Below are positions 52,996 to 61,985 of a stretch of 64,000 nucleotides of DNA, in pieces. The stretch lies in contig CAMMZC010000003.1 of NCBI GenBank assembly GCA_946529215.1, forward strand, positions 67,976-131,975. The letters are read 5' to 3'. The position numbers and the translations under genes were made by a program. Positions within the stretch are counted from its first letter, which is position 1. The number at the start of each line of letters is the position of its first letter. The DNA is from an uncultured Clostridia bacterium. GTDB taxonomy: Bacteria > Bacillota > Clostridia > TANB77 > CAG-508. Below the pieces are notes generated by a model, which was given only the letters and a program-made list of their open reading frames with translations, was not told where the DNA came from and ran no database searches.

Positions 52996-53409
52996 CTAAA
53001 AATCTATTATTTCTCCCATTTTATCTGTAATCTCTTTAATATCTTTATAAGGAATTAACTTAATTCTTTTATTTCCTCTTATCATTGTTGAAACTTTTTC
53101 TACATAACTAGTATCATATATTGCTATTATTTTTTTACCTATTTTGTCTGCAAAACCAAGCTCATAGCCAACTCCTAATGATGGAATCGAAACTTCTGCA
53201 AAAATTATGTCTGCATCATATAGCTTTTTTTCTAAATCGCAAAATATATCTTCATCTTTTTGATATGCTTCATTTGCTATAGTGTTTTCATCTGCAACTT
53301 GTTTGTTCATCACTTCTCCATATTTTTCTAATTCTTTAATTAAAATTTTGTATGTATCTATTTTTTGAGTTCCTCCATAAATTGAACCTGATATATATAT
53401 TTTCATCAT
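52996..53409 (-). CDS. Nucleoside 2-deoxyribosyltransferase-like / DNPH1-type hydrolase
   Basis: The 137-residue protein opens MMKIYISGSIYGG and has IIFAEVSIPSLGVGYELGFA (~72-91), the signature of the deoxyribosyltransferase/DNPH1 family in which the Glu of YELG is the catalytic nucleophile. Such enzymes cleave or transfer the base of deoxynucleosides or modified dUMP; they serve salvage or remove unusual nucleotides. Which one this is cannot be told. GGAGG lies 11 nt upstream. The neighbours (HAD hydrolase, NUDIX remnant) fit a former nucleotide-sanitising group. Confidence 0.8.
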   Translation of the reverse strand: MMKIYISGSIYGGTQKIDTYKILIKELEKYGEVMNKQVADENTIANEAYQKDEDIFCDLEKKLYDADIIFAEVSIPSLGVGYELGFADKIGKKIIAIYDTSYVEKVSTMIRGNKRIKLIPYKDIKEITDKMGEIIDF

Positions 53410-53471
53410 TAATCTCTTGCCCTCCTAATATTTAATTCTTTTAAAAAATTAAATAATTTATTATATAATAT

Positions 53472-53504
53472 CACAAAAGCAAGTAATTATCAATAATTAC
53501 CTGC
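53472..53504 (-). terminator. Terminator of the 53577 gene (repeated type)
   Basis: The stem GCAAGTAATTAT/ATAATTACCTGC (53479-53504) is followed on the minus strand by TTTTGTG. It is nearly the same sequence as the terminator at 51915-51952. Confidence 0.75.
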
Positions 53505-53576
53505 CTTATTTTTTATTCTATTTACATTTGTCAGTTTAATCTTTTTAATTCATTTATGCAATTGTTTGTTAAACAA

Positions 53577-54059
53577 TTACAATGTCCTATATTGGTTCTT
53601 ATCTGCCCTTTCATCCATTTGTCTATCATATTTTTCATTATTAAAGTACCAATCTGTTTTATTATCTGAAAAATGCTTTGTATTTATTCTTTGTACTGCA
53701 ATATCTATTACAATACATAAAGCAAGCATTATTCCTAAAATACCTACTACAGAATTTTGAAGCACTATCATATCTATTTCTCCTCCACTTCCTAAAGCAG
53801 GAAATAGATTCTGAACTATATATCCTCCAAAATACAAGCAATTTGCCACAAGATATAATATTGCTCCTAAAATTACTCTTTTAACTATTAAGATAAAACA
53901 TACTAAAGTGAAAAATAATAATGCTATTTCTAAAGTATTATCAAATACTATAAAACCTCCAAAATCTCCTCCAAATTGTGATGACAATGTTACTGCAATT
54001 CTAAACATCCAAAACATTCCCATAAAAAACAATAATAACCAACTTGCTACATTTTTCAT
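53577..54059 (-). CDS. Four-helix membrane protein, unknown function
   Basis: The 160-residue protein starts behind AAAGGG. Hydrophobic helices are at ~6-24, ~36-60 (FDNTLEIALLFFTLVCFI), ~64-88 and ~100-120 (NSVVGILGIMLALCIVI). A hydrophilic, probably cytoplasmic, tail follows (~122-160, rich in Asp/Asn/Lys). No motif I can name. It has its own terminator and no obvious operon partners. Confidence 0.65.
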   Translation of the reverse strand: MKNVASWLLLFFMGMFWMFRIAVTLSSQFGGDFGGFIVFDNTLEIALLFFTLVCFILIVKRVILGAILYLVANCLYFGGYIVQNLFPALGSGGEIDMIVLQNSVVGILGIMLALCIVIDIAVQRINTKHFSDNKTDWYFNNEKYDRQMDERADKNQYRTL

Positions 54060-54201
54060 TATTTACTACCATTCCCTTTCTATTAACAATTTTTAATTAA
54101 ATTAGCTCTTTTTAATTATGTTTATGTCATTAAAATGCTTTATAATATTCAATGAAAGAGGGCAAAAGAACCTTACCTCTTGCCCACATTTTAATATTAA
54201 T

Positions 54202-54513
54202 TTAGTCCTCATCAACAAAATTAAAATCATCTTTAAATTTCTCTTTGAAAATATTAAATACCTTCATTAAAACTTCTTCATCATCAACACTAACATAAGA
54301 TTCTTCATCTGAATCTTCGTCTGTATCTTCTAATTTTAAAATTACAACTTCGCCTTCTTCATCTTCATCTTCATCCTCTGCCATTGGAAGTAATACAACG
54401 TATTGTTCATCATCTAAATCGACTAAGTCTAAAAATTCAAATTTAACTTCTTCTCCATTTTCATTGTTAAGGACAATTATGTTATCTAATTCCTCCATAT
54501 TTTCTCCATCCAT
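54202..54513 (-). CDS. DUF1292-family acidic protein (YrzB-like)
   Basis: The 103-residue protein starts behind AGGAG. The opening LDNIIVLNNENGEEVKFEF and the phrase YVVLLPMAEDEDED mark the DUF1292 family; ~40% of the chain is Asp/Glu. In Firmicutes it is encoded in the conserved ireB-ruvX-DUF1292 cluster (yrzL-yrrK-yrzB in B. subtilis), and the same order is seen here. The function is unknown. Confidence 0.88.
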   Translation of the reverse strand: MDGENMEELDNIIVLNNENGEEVKFEFLDLVDLDDEQYVVLLPMAEDEDEDEEGEVVILKLEDTDEDSDEESYVSVDDEEVLMKVFNIFKEKFKDDFNFVDED

Positions 54514-54636
54514 TTTTTAACTCTCCTTTCATTTCTCTTTTTAGGTTATTTTTTTTGAATATGTAAGTACTTTGAAAATCAATCTTATATATTCAATTAA
54601 CCTTAAATTATAAGATATATTTTTAAAATTTAATAA

Positions 54637-55054
54637 CTATTTATTTTTTTTCACATAAGTCTCTAAAATATATACTGCAGATATAGTATCTACTATATTT
54701 TTCTTTTTATGCTTATTTATATCTAAAAGATTCATAGTTTTATGTGCTGCAACTGTTGTTAGTCTCTCGTCTACCCAATCAATTTTTAGTTTGTTATATT
54801 TGCATTTTAGTTTATGTATAAATTTTTCTGTTTTTTTAGCTCTATCAGATTTATCACCATTTAGTAAAAATGGCATACCTACAACTATTGTATCTATTTC
54901 ATATATTCCGCAAATATTCATCTATTTTTTTTAAGATAATTTTGTCATTTCCATTTGAGTGCAATGTTTCAAGCCCTTGAACTGTTATATTTAATGAATC
55001 TGTTATAGCAAATCCACATCTACTATCTCCATAATCTATTCCTAATATTCTCAT
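54637..55054 (-). pseudogene. ruvX: Holliday junction resolvase-like RuvX (YqgF), broken by a one-base frameshift
   Basis: YqgF/RuvX has an RNase H-like fold and acts in pre-16S rRNA maturation and possibly recombination. The first frame from ATG 55054 reads [20 protein letters not shown] (catalytic Asp), then IILKKIDEYLRN and a stop at 54899. The second frame continues with YEIDTIVVGMPFLLNG, KIDWVDERLTTVAAH and KKKNIVDTISAVYIL to 54637. The break falls between 54899 and 54921. Deleting one base (for example an A of GGAATATAT) gives 139 codons, the standard length. The start overlaps the ireB stop by one base (TAATG), so the two were translationally coupled. Confidence 0.85.
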
Positions 55055-55308
55055 TATTCATCGATTCCTATATAATTCTTTACTAGTTTTTCTAATAGTT
55101 CATCTCTTTCAATTGCTCTTATTTTGTTTCTTGCATCATTATGACTTGTAATATATGTAGGATCTCCTGACAAAATATATCCAACCAATTGATTAATTGG
55201 ATTATATCCTTTTTGTAATAATGCCTCATATACTTCTTTTAAAATCCTTTTGCTATCCACATCTTGTTCCCTTTCGAATTTAAAATTCATTGTTTTATCA
55301 AAATCCAT
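55054..55308 (-). CDS. ireB: IreB family regulatory phosphoprotein (DUF965)
   Basis: IreB is a small phosphoprotein, in Enterococcus a substrate of the Ser/Thr kinase IreK at N-terminal threonines. This 84-residue copy has a single Thr in MDFDKTMNF, the phosphorylation region, and the family core [45 protein letters not shown] precedes the ATG. It overlaps ruvX by one base and follows the GAF/GGDEF gene by 14 nt. Confidence 0.93.
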   Translation of the reverse strand: MDFDKTMNFKFEREQDVDSKRILKEVYEALLQKGYNPINQLVGYILSGDPTYITSHNDARNKIRAIERDELLEKLVKNYIGIDE

Positions 55309-55322
55309 TTTTTCCTTCCTTT

Positions 55323-56462
55323 CTATATACTGTTTATTTCATTAGAATTATGACTTTCATCATCTATATATGCTTCTAAGCTTTTTAGTACTGTTTCTAT
55401 ACCTGTCCCTTTATAATATGTTGATACTACAAAACTTAGTGCTGGTGAAACAGAAACATTTTGTTTTTTCTTTTTCTTTTTACTTCGTACAGGCGAATCT
55501 AGTTCTTGTATAGTAAAATTTTCTTCTTCTAATTTAACACTTATTCTTTCTACCGATTCTTTTAATTCATTAATAAAGCTTGAAGCACTATTAACATCTA
55601 CACCACAAAAAACTATAACAAATTTTGGTCCCATATATCTTACAAATATGTAACTATCTGATATACTCCTTTTTATAAATTCGCATACTTTTGTTATGGT
55701 ACTATTTCCTAATTCTCTTGAAATGTTATTTATTTCCAAAATATTGGCTATTTTAAACATACAAACTGCAGATGATACATATTGATCTATTATTTTTTTT
55801 CCTTGTCCATATAAATATTCTGCAGAATTTAATCCAGAGAAAAGGTCTTTTCTTACTAAGCTTTCCAATGTTTTTTGATAATTAACTGATTTCATAGCTG
55901 AAATCATATTTTCTTTCGCGGTTTCAAATACAGTAATATCTATATTGTCAAAATCATGTGGAATTCCACTTTCAATAAGCCAATATCCTATGTATATATT
56001 GTCGATATATAAAGGGAAAAACACTGCGGATTTAGCTCTTCCAAATTCAGATTTTTGATATGGTAATCTTTCTCTTTCATTATTTACCGTTATATACTTT
56101 GGATTAGTTGTTTCTATACTATCTTTAAAAATATCTAATTCATGTAATCTAGAAAGTGTATCCCAATGTTTTTGATCCACATTAGTTGCTCTTATAACAT
56201 AATTTGCTCCATCAAAAAGTACAATAGTTGAATATTTTACTTCATATTTTTCTATTATAACATTATTTATTTCTTTTATTTTATTATTTACAGGAATATC
56301 GCTTCCTGCAATATTTATAAAATCTTGAATAATATTTAAGTTAGTTACTTTTTGATGAAGATTTTGAAAATCTCTTATTTTTGTATGTATTGACATATTA
56401 TATATTGTTAATACTGCTATAATAAAAACTAAGACTATTATTATTGCTATTGTTATTGTCAA
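55323..56462 (-). CDS. Membrane-anchored GAF + degenerate GGDEF protein
   Basis: I favour the TTG at 56462, 8 nt behind GGGGG, over an ATG five codons upstream (56477) that has no ribosome site; both give about 380 residues. One membrane helix (~2-22) precedes a GAF-like domain (~40-190; [38 protein letters not shown]) and a GGDEF-like domain (~205-325) in which the signature loop reads [10 protein letters not shown] instead of GGDEF. Cyclase activity is therefore unlikely; it may bind a nucleotide or act as a scaffold. A Lys-rich stretch (KKKKKK) lies near ~330. It follows the CpaE-like ATPase by 1-17 nt, so it is probably the same operon. Confidence 0.75.
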   Translation of the reverse strand: MTITIAIIIVLVFIIAVLTIYNMSIHTKIRDFQNLHQKVTNLNIIQDFINIAGSDIPVNNKIKEINNVIIEKYEVKYSTIVLFDGANYVIRATNVDQKHWDTLSRLHELDIFKDSIETTNPKYITVNNERERLPYQKSEFGRAKSAVFFPLYIDNIYIGYWLIESGIPHDFDNIDITVFETAKENMISAMKSVNYQKTLESLVRKDLFSGLNSAEYLYGQGKKIIDQYVSSAVCMFKIANILEINNISRELGNSTITKVCEFIKRSISDSYIFVRYMGPKFVIVFCGVDVNSASSFINELKESVERISVKLEEENFTIQELDSPVRSKKKKKKQNVSVSPALSFVVSTYYKGTGIETVLKSLEAYIDDESHNSNEINSI

Positions 56463-56478
56463 TTTTATTACCCCCATT

Positions 56479-58902
56479 TTAATATTTTTTTCGCATGTTA
56501 TTTAATGTATTATTAACACTATTCGAAAAACCACTTGTGTATCCATTAGCATAATTATAGCCTTTTGCTGGTTTTTCTTTACTTCTTTTTGCAGGTAATA
56601 GTGGATAAATTACATTAGAAAGTTTATTTAATATATTTTGAAAATCCTTTGGATATTTATTAACAGCCACATTACAATCTGCTAAACCTTCTAGATATTT
56701 AGCATAAACATCGATATCAAAAGGTATTTCAATTGGTACAATTAAATTTCTGTCAAATAGTTCTGTCATCATAGACATTTCAGGATTATTATATCTAGAC
56801 ATACCTCCTACTATTTGTTTTGCAGTTATCCCTCTAAGTCTAAGAGCCTTATTCATAATTATTCTTATCTTATGTTGTTCTAATACATCTCTATTTTTTA
56901 ATTCTTTTAAAAACGCTGTAAGAGGTTGTATTGTAAGAACATCCATACTTTGTACTAAATATATTTCCTGCGCATTTGCAAAATATTCAACAGGTGTTGA
57001 AAAATCACAATCAATTAAAGTTGCAGAATAATTTTTAGCTAAATTTTCTAATATTGGACCTACTTCATTTATTTTTGTACTATTTTGTCCTGGAATTTCG
57101 ACATATACAGATAGGTTTTTTGATATTTTCATACCTCCAGCTATTCCATGTGTAATATCTTCTAAACTACTTGCTGCAGCATTTCTTAAATTATCGTCAT
57201 TATTATTATATATATAATATGAATTTTTGTTTTGAGTAGCGTCTAGAATTGCTGTATTAATACCATTTTCCGATAAAATTTTTGCTATATTATTTACTAT
57301 AAATGATGTACCATTTTTACTTGTTCCAACAAAAGCTACAACTTTTCTGTCACTAGATAATAAATTATTATAAGTAGTATAATCATAATCATCATAAGTT
57401 TGTTCATAGTTTTGAATTTCCATATTTGAAACTTGTGAATTTTCAAGTCCTAAATTATAACTATCTTTCTTATAATTTTGATTCATTTCATAGTTTGGAA
57501 AATTATCTTCATAATTGTAGTTGCTGTTTTGATTATTTTCTTCATAATCATCATAACCAACATCTTCGTCTTCTTTTTTAATATTATGAGAATTATAACT
57601 TGTTTCTTCAGCTTCTTCATCATCATAATCGTCATCTTCTATTCCAGGTAAAACATCATCACTTATTGGCTCTGGTCTTAGAAGGCTTTCGTCAATTGGC
57701 TGATATCTATTTTCAAAATCTATATTCTCTTCTTCGTCATCAATTCCTGGTAATATATCATCGAATTCTTCTTTTATTTCATTTTTTCTTATTAATTCTT
57801 TCTTTGGGCTCTCTTCAAATTTTGATTCATTGTCTATCAAATTTTGATCTAATTCTATATTATCTTCTGCATCCAGTGTTTTTGGTGGTCTTCCTCTTCT
57901 CTTTTTTGTAGTCTCAACAATCTTTTCTTCATTTCTTGGTGGTCTTCCTCTTCTTCTTGGTGTTTCATTAAAGTCTCCATCATCTTCATTGTCTTCGTCA
58001 TCTTCTACATTGTCATATTTAGTTTCATTATTTATTGCTACAATTGGTCTTTTTATAGTAACCTTTTTTACAATATTTTTTTCTATAGATGATGGAACTA
58101 CAATATTCTTTTTGTTTCTACTTGCATTTGCATCTAACAATATCTCACTTGTTGGTTCCATTTCTAATTGTCTATTTGTACCATATTTTTTTGTTCTTCC
58201 GCCTTGTGCATTAGGTACATACTTCTGGTATGTTGGTGACACCTCTTGTAATACTTTCTTTACATTTTGTGGTAAAATAGCTATTATGATTTTCATTTGT
58301 TTATCGTTATATTGAGAAGCTATTTTTTTGAATACCTCATCATATTTATCTTCTTTTTTCCCCATTTTTTTGAAATAACTTAATATGTGTTGCATTTCTT
58401 CTTCACTAACATCATTTTCATCTTCTGGATCATATTCTACATTTTTAGAAGATATTTTATAATAAGATTTGGCTTCTTTTTTTGAACGTGGCGAATTAAT
58501 TAATCTGCACACTTCATCTGTACTTCTATCTGTTCCTATTATAGCATTATATATTCCTATTCCAAATAATTTAACTAAAACATCTTCTCCTTTATTTCTA
58601 CGTTCTGTACATATTAAAATAATTGGAATTTCTTTACCTTTAGAGTTTGATGCTTCATCTGTTATATTATCTAATTTGTTAAATATAAATTTGTCTTTTT
58701 CTTCAAAACTTGTACTTGTAAATTCTTCTAATTCTTCATCTATAATAATTCTATCATAAGTTTTGTCTCTTTGTAATTCTTTTATAATTGCATTAAAATA
58801 ATATACATTTTTATAAGAAATAATTTCTTTATATTCTCTTTGATATTTTTTTACTATAGATAAAGAAACTTTTTCATCATGTACTGCAAATAAAACTTTC
58901 AT
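56479..58902 (-). CDS. CpaE/TadZ-like ATPase with AT-hook motifs and acidic linker
   Basis: The 807-residue protein has a receiver-like N-terminal domain (~1-140; RIIIDEELEEF, IPIILICTE), a helical part, and a long Asp/Glu/Asn/Tyr-rich linker (~285-510). The linker carries two AT-hook cores, RRRGRPPR (316-323) and KRRGRPPK (334-341), and two 'DD(I/V)LPGI-D/E' repeats. The C-terminal P-loop domain (~518-790) is MinD/CpaE-like: VVAFVGTSKNGTSFIVNNIAKIL, ATLIDCDFSTP, EIYLVQSMDVLTIQPLTAFL, RIIMNKAL. The Walker lysine is missing (GTSKNGTS, 526-533), as in atypical TadZ-type proteins. It is probably a polar-localisation or assembly factor that also contacts DNA (inference). Confidence 0.7.
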   Translation of the reverse strand: MKVLFAVHDEKVSLSIVKKYQREYKEIISYKNVYYFNAIIKELQRDKTYDRIIIDEELEEFTSTSFEEKDKFIFNKLDNITDEASNSKGKEIPIILICTERRNKGEDVLVKLFGIGIYNAIIGTDRSTDEVCRLINSPRSKKEAKSYYKISSKNVEYDPEDENDVSEEEMQHILSYFKKMGKKEDKYDEVFKKIASQYNDKQMKIIIAILPQNVKKVLQEVSPTYQKYVPNAQGGRTKKYGTNRQLEMEPTSEILLDANASRNKKNIVVPSSIEKNIVKKVTIKRPIVAINNETKYDNVEDDEDNEDDGDFNETPRRRGRPPRNEEKIVETTKKRRGRPPKTLDAEDNIELDQNLIDNESKFEESPKKELIRKNEIKEEFDDILPGIDDEEENIDFENRYQPIDESLLRPEPISDDVLPGIEDDDYDDEEAEETSYNSHNIKKEDEDVGYDDYEENNQNSNYNYEDNFPNYEMNQNYKKDSYNLGLENSQVSNMEIQNYEQTYDDYDYTTYNNLLSSDRKVVAFVGTSKNGTSFIVNNIAKILSENGINTAILDATQNKNSYYIYNNNDDNLRNAAASSLEDITHGIAGGMKISKNLSVYVEIPGQNSTKINEVGPILENLAKNYSATLIDCDFSTPVEYFANAQEIYLVQSMDVLTIQPLTAFLKELKNRDVLEQHKIRIIMNKALRLRGITAKQIVGGMSRYNNPEMSMMTELFDRNLIVPIEIPFDIDVYAKYLEGLADCNVAVNKYPKDFQNILNKLSNVIYPLLPAKRSKEKPAKGYNYANGYTSGFSNSVNNTLNNMRKKY

Positions 58903-58908
58903 TTGTTA

Positions 58909-59334
58909 TTACTCCCTTCCTAATTTTACCACTAAAGCAAATATTAATGGTAATACTTGACATATAATAGTTAATGTTACCATTGCCACTATCATACCTA
59001 ATCCTTTTTCTGCATTTTCCAAATGTCTCGCTCCAATTACTACTTTATAAATAATACTAATAATTATTCCCAAAAAACAAAATGGAATGCTATATATTTG
59101 AACAACATGTAAAATATATGCTGTTAAGCCATAACTATCTGATCCATATTTTGTTTTATAATCTTCTAGAGATTTTGCTTGGCTTTCTTTTAACTTAAGT
59201 AAATTACCTTTTGTTGACGTTACTTCATCTATTATGTTGTCATCACTATTAGCATATACATTTGATGCTAATATATTTATTCCTATAATAACTAATAATA
59301 AAACTATAATAAATATTGTTAATGCTTTTTTCAT
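58909..59334 (-). CDS. Small secreted/membrane protein, VirB2/TrbC-like layout
   Basis: The 141-residue protein has a signal peptide (~1-28, ASNVYAN), a ~45-residue polar segment, and two hydrophobic helices (~78-98 and ~112-135) joined by a short GARHLENAEKGLGM loop. This layout is like VirB2/TrbC pilin subunits of type IV secretion systems, but sequence identity cannot be claimed by eye. AGGAGG precedes the ATG. It ends 6 nt before the CpaE-like ATPase gene and is probably the first gene of that operon. Confidence 0.6.
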   Translation of the reverse strand: MKKALTIFIIVLLLVIIGINILASNVYANSDDNIIDEVTSTKGNLLKLKESQAKSLEDYKTKYGSDSYGLTAYILHVVQIYSIPFCFLGIIISIIYKVVIGARHLENAEKGLGMIVAMVTLTIICQVLPLIFALVVKLGRE

Positions 59335-59404
59335 TAATTACTCCTCCTATTTTATTCCTGTATTTAACTATATATAATTTTACACATATATCATACAATA
59401 TAAT

Positions 59405-59456
59405 TAAAAAAATAGCAAGGATTATTTTAAAAATTTTTTATTTTTTTAATCCTTGC
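59405..59456 (-). terminator. Terminator of the glucosaminidase gene
   Basis: GCAAGGATTA (59415-59424) pairs with TAATCCTTGC (59447-59456), then TATTTTTTT on the minus strand, 64 nt after the stop at 59520. Confidence 0.8.
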
Positions 59457-59519
59457 ATAATTATTAAATTGTATTTTAAAGATTTCTATCATTATCTCTA
59501 TAATTAAGATTTGTAAAAT

Positions 59520-60533
59520 TTATTTTATTTTTTTGTATAAATATTTCATATGTGTATAAACCCCATTTGCCCAATACTTATCTGTTGCATATCTTTTGTT
59601 TACAGCAGACAGAGTGTTTCCACTGTAATATTTTCCATTTGCTGCTTGTCCATCATAAATTGTGGTTCCTTTAGGATTTAAATAAAACTTAACAAAAACC
59701 CTTGCAACTAAGTCAATAGCCTCTGCATAGTCATCAAATGTATATGCTCCATTATATGGATTTGAATCATATGCACCATATCCAAATAAATTATTTTTGT
59801 TTAAAGCTATTTTGGAAGTTCCCCATGCACTTTCATGAATTCCAACTGCTGCAACAAATATTCCATTTATGTTATACTGTTTTTCTATGTAATAAAAATA
59901 TTTTGCGTTTTTTTCAAAAATTTTATTTTTGTCTTTAGAATCTGTAAGAGCTTTTGTAAACTGCTCTAATGTAAATCCACTTGGCTTGTTTAACGCCATA
60001 TTAAAGTCTAAAATTCCTGATGTTATTCCTTCTAATACTTTAGGCTTTGGTTTTGGCTTAACTTTTGTTCCAATATCTATAACCTTGTTAATTGAAGATT
60101 TTACTACAACTGCAGAAACTTGCTCTTCTTTTATAATTTTTCCATCTTTATCAAAAACTTTTTTTGTAGTTATTGCTTGCACCCCATTTCGTCCTTCTTG
60201 TGCAACTTCTGTTGTGCCAATGTATATATTATCATTATTTCTGTATTTTGTTATGTATTCTAACTCTTCCTCTCGTACAGAGATTTCCTCTCTATATCCA
60301 CTGCTTTGCGTATTATTTTCAATTATTTCATCAAGATTTATTTTTTCAGCATTGCTTATTTGTAGAGGTTCATTAGTTGTTTCGGTTGTTGTTTTGGTTG
60401 CTGTTTCAATATCTTCATATGCATATGTTACCTTTTCTGCTTTTTGTATGTAAATTATTGCCCCTACTATTATTATAATCAGTACAAATATTACTAAAAT
60501 GCTTTTTATTATGTTCTTTTCTTTCGCTTTCAT
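59520..60533 (-). CDS. G5-domain glucosaminidase (peptidoglycan hydrolase)
   Basis: The 337-residue protein has one N-terminal membrane helix (~9-30), a Thr/Glu-rich linker, a G5 domain (~85-170; EEELEYITKYRNNDNIYIG, KKVFDKDGKIIKEEQVS) and a C-terminal glucosaminidase domain (~190-337). The catalytic Glu is in AVGIHESAWGTSKIA (~232); NNLFGYGAYDS and YWANGVYTHMKYLY are family motifs. It cuts the glycan strand or related amino-sugar polymers at the cell surface. GGAAAGGG precedes the ATG. Single-gene unit with promoter and terminator. Confidence 0.9.
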   Translation of the reverse strand: MKAKEKNIIKSILVIFVLIIIIVGAIIYIQKAEKVTYAYEDIETATKTTTETTNEPLQISNAEKINLDEIIENNTQSSGYREEISVREEELEYITKYRNNDNIYIGTTEVAQEGRNGVQAITTKKVFDKDGKIIKEEQVSAVVVKSSINKVIDIGTKVKPKPKPKVLEGITSGILDFNMALNKPSGFTLEQFTKALTDSKDKNKIFEKNAKYFYYIEKQYNINGIFVAAVGIHESAWGTSKIALNKNNLFGYGAYDSNPYNGAYTFDDYAEAIDLVARVFVKFYLNPKGTTIYDGQAANGKYYSGNTLSAVNKRYATDKYWANGVYTHMKYLYKKIK

Positions 60534-60606
60534 CTTTCCCTTTCCTTAACTTACATCTTTTTTGTTTTATTTGCTTGTATAACCTATCTTCTTTTTGTCT
60601 AAAATA

Positions 60607-60635
60607 ATTTTAGTATTTTTGACGATATTTGTCAA
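60607..60635 (-). promoter_or_regulatory. SigA-type promoter of the glucosaminidase gene
   Basis: On the minus strand TTGACA (60630-60635) and TAAAAT (60607-60612) are 17 nt apart, about 74 nt before the start. The rest of 60636-60845 shows no gene. Confidence 0.75.
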
Positions 60636-60845
60636 GGGATTTTTTTGGCAAATTGCAATTATAGGTTGTAGTTCGATGAGGTTATTTTTCACTAGATTGT
60701 AACAATTACGGTATATAACTTGGGTGAAAACAGAAAATAAACTAATTTATTTGTATTTTTCTTTATTTATAAACTTGCTAAAAGAATAAATTTATTTTTA
60801 CTTCGAATTACAAAGCTACTTTAGAAAATTCATATAGGCTTTTTT

Positions 60846-60879
60846 AAAAAGCAGCAATAGTTGTTAAACTATTACTGCT
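60846..60879 (-). terminator. Terminator of the cyclophilin gene
   Basis: AGCAGCAATAGTT (60850-60862) pairs with AACTATTACTGCT (60867-60879) with one mismatch. On the minus strand it is followed by TTTTTAAAAA. Confidence 0.65.
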
Positions 60880-60923
60880 AAAAATAGTATTAAAATATAC
60901 TCACTTCAATCTACGTAGCCTAA

Positions 60924-61739
60924 TTAATTAGACATTCCATATTGACTATATAACCAATTCATATAATTAAATGGTGTCATAGTTTCTGGCATTCCATAAT
61001 CTGTTCCAAAAGTATCCACTGTAACAGATTTTATTTTTACATCTTTTGTTGGTACAGATACCTCTGCATTCTCTGTTCCTTCACTATTGTCTGCTTTCTT
61101 TACTTTTACTTCTGAAATTTTCTTTACTATATCCATTCCTTCAATTACTTTACCAAATCCTGCATAATACCCACTTAAATTTGTATGTTTATCTGATGTC
61201 ATAATAAAGAATTGTGTTCCTGCAGAATTGTATGATTGTTCTGCAAGTGTTGGAGAAAATCTCGTATAATCTGCACGAGCCATAGCTACTGTTCCTTCTG
61301 TAAGATTCAAATTATTTTTATCAAAATTATTTGCTTTCATTTCACCTTTTATTGAGTATTCTGTTTCATCATCATTTTGATATAAATTCTTTAATTTGGC
61401 ACTTCCTGTTCCATCTCCATTAGAGTCTCCACCTTGAATCATAAAATCTTTTACAACTCTGTGAAATTTAAGTCCATTATAGAATCCATTATTTGCAAGC
61501 TTTACAAAATTTGCTACTGTATTTGGAGCAATTTTTGGATATAGTTCCATTTTTATTGTTCCATAATCTTCTACTTCCATTGTAACTATTGGGTTTTGTA
61601 CCTTTGTTGTAGCTTTTTTCACATATCCTGCACATAAAATAGCAAGTATTGCAATTAATGCTACAATTACTACTATCATCATTATCATCTTTAAAGTTTT
61701 TTTACTCTTTTTTTCTTCAATATTTTTATTTTCTTCCAT
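60924..61739 (-). CDS. Cyclophilin-type peptidyl-prolyl cis-trans isomerase, membrane-anchored
   Basis: The 271-residue protein has a basic start, one membrane helix (~17-38) and an outside cyclophilin domain (~45-245). Motifs are VANFVKLANNGFYNGLKFHRVVKDFMIQGGD (Arg/Phe active-site segment, read here in full family order), GTQFFIMTS and GYYAGFGKVIEGMDIV. It assists folding of exported proteins. GAGAGG lies about 13 nt upstream of the ATG. Confidence 0.93.
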   Translation of the reverse strand: MEENKNIEEKKSKKTLKMIMMIVVIVALIAILAILCAGYVKKATTKVQNPIVTMEVEDYGTIKMELYPKIAPNTVANFVKLANNGFYNGLKFHRVVKDFMIQGGDSNGDGTGSAKLKNLYQNDDETEYSIKGEMKANNFDKNNLNLTEGTVAMARADYTRFSPTLAEQSYNSAGTQFFIMTSDKHTNLSGYYAGFGKVIEGMDIVKKISEVKVKKADNSEGTENAEVSVPTKDVKIKSVTVDTFGTDYGMPETMTPFNYMNWLYSQYGMSN

Positions 61740-61932
61740 TTTTAAATCAATCCTCTCTTTTGGTTACTTTTTAGGACTGAGAAAAAAATCCGCCTTCGTC
61801 AAACAATATTTTTGCTTTTTCTCAGTTCAAAAAAACAATCACTTTTTTCTAAACATAATTATCTTACACTAAATTTGTTTTAGTGTCAAGAAGATTTTTA
61901 ATTTTTATTTCATTTATAAATCGCATAAAACT

Positions 61933-61972
61933 GCAATTCACTAAATTCATTTGTTTAAAATTAGTGAATTGC
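61933..61972 (-). terminator. Terminator of hydA
   Basis: GCAATTCACTAA (61933-61944) pairs with TTAGTGAATTGC (61961-61972), with extra A-T pairs inside. It lies 14 nt after the hydA stop. A second long hairpin (GACTGAGAAAAA/TTTTTCTCAGTTC, 61775-61828) follows and may serve as backup. Confidence 0.7.
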
Positions 61973-61985
61973 ATCATTTAACACT

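Noticed and set aside
54637..54921. Stand-alone 94-residue RuvX
   Set aside because: It lacks the N-terminal catalytic Asp segment, which lies directly upstream in another frame.
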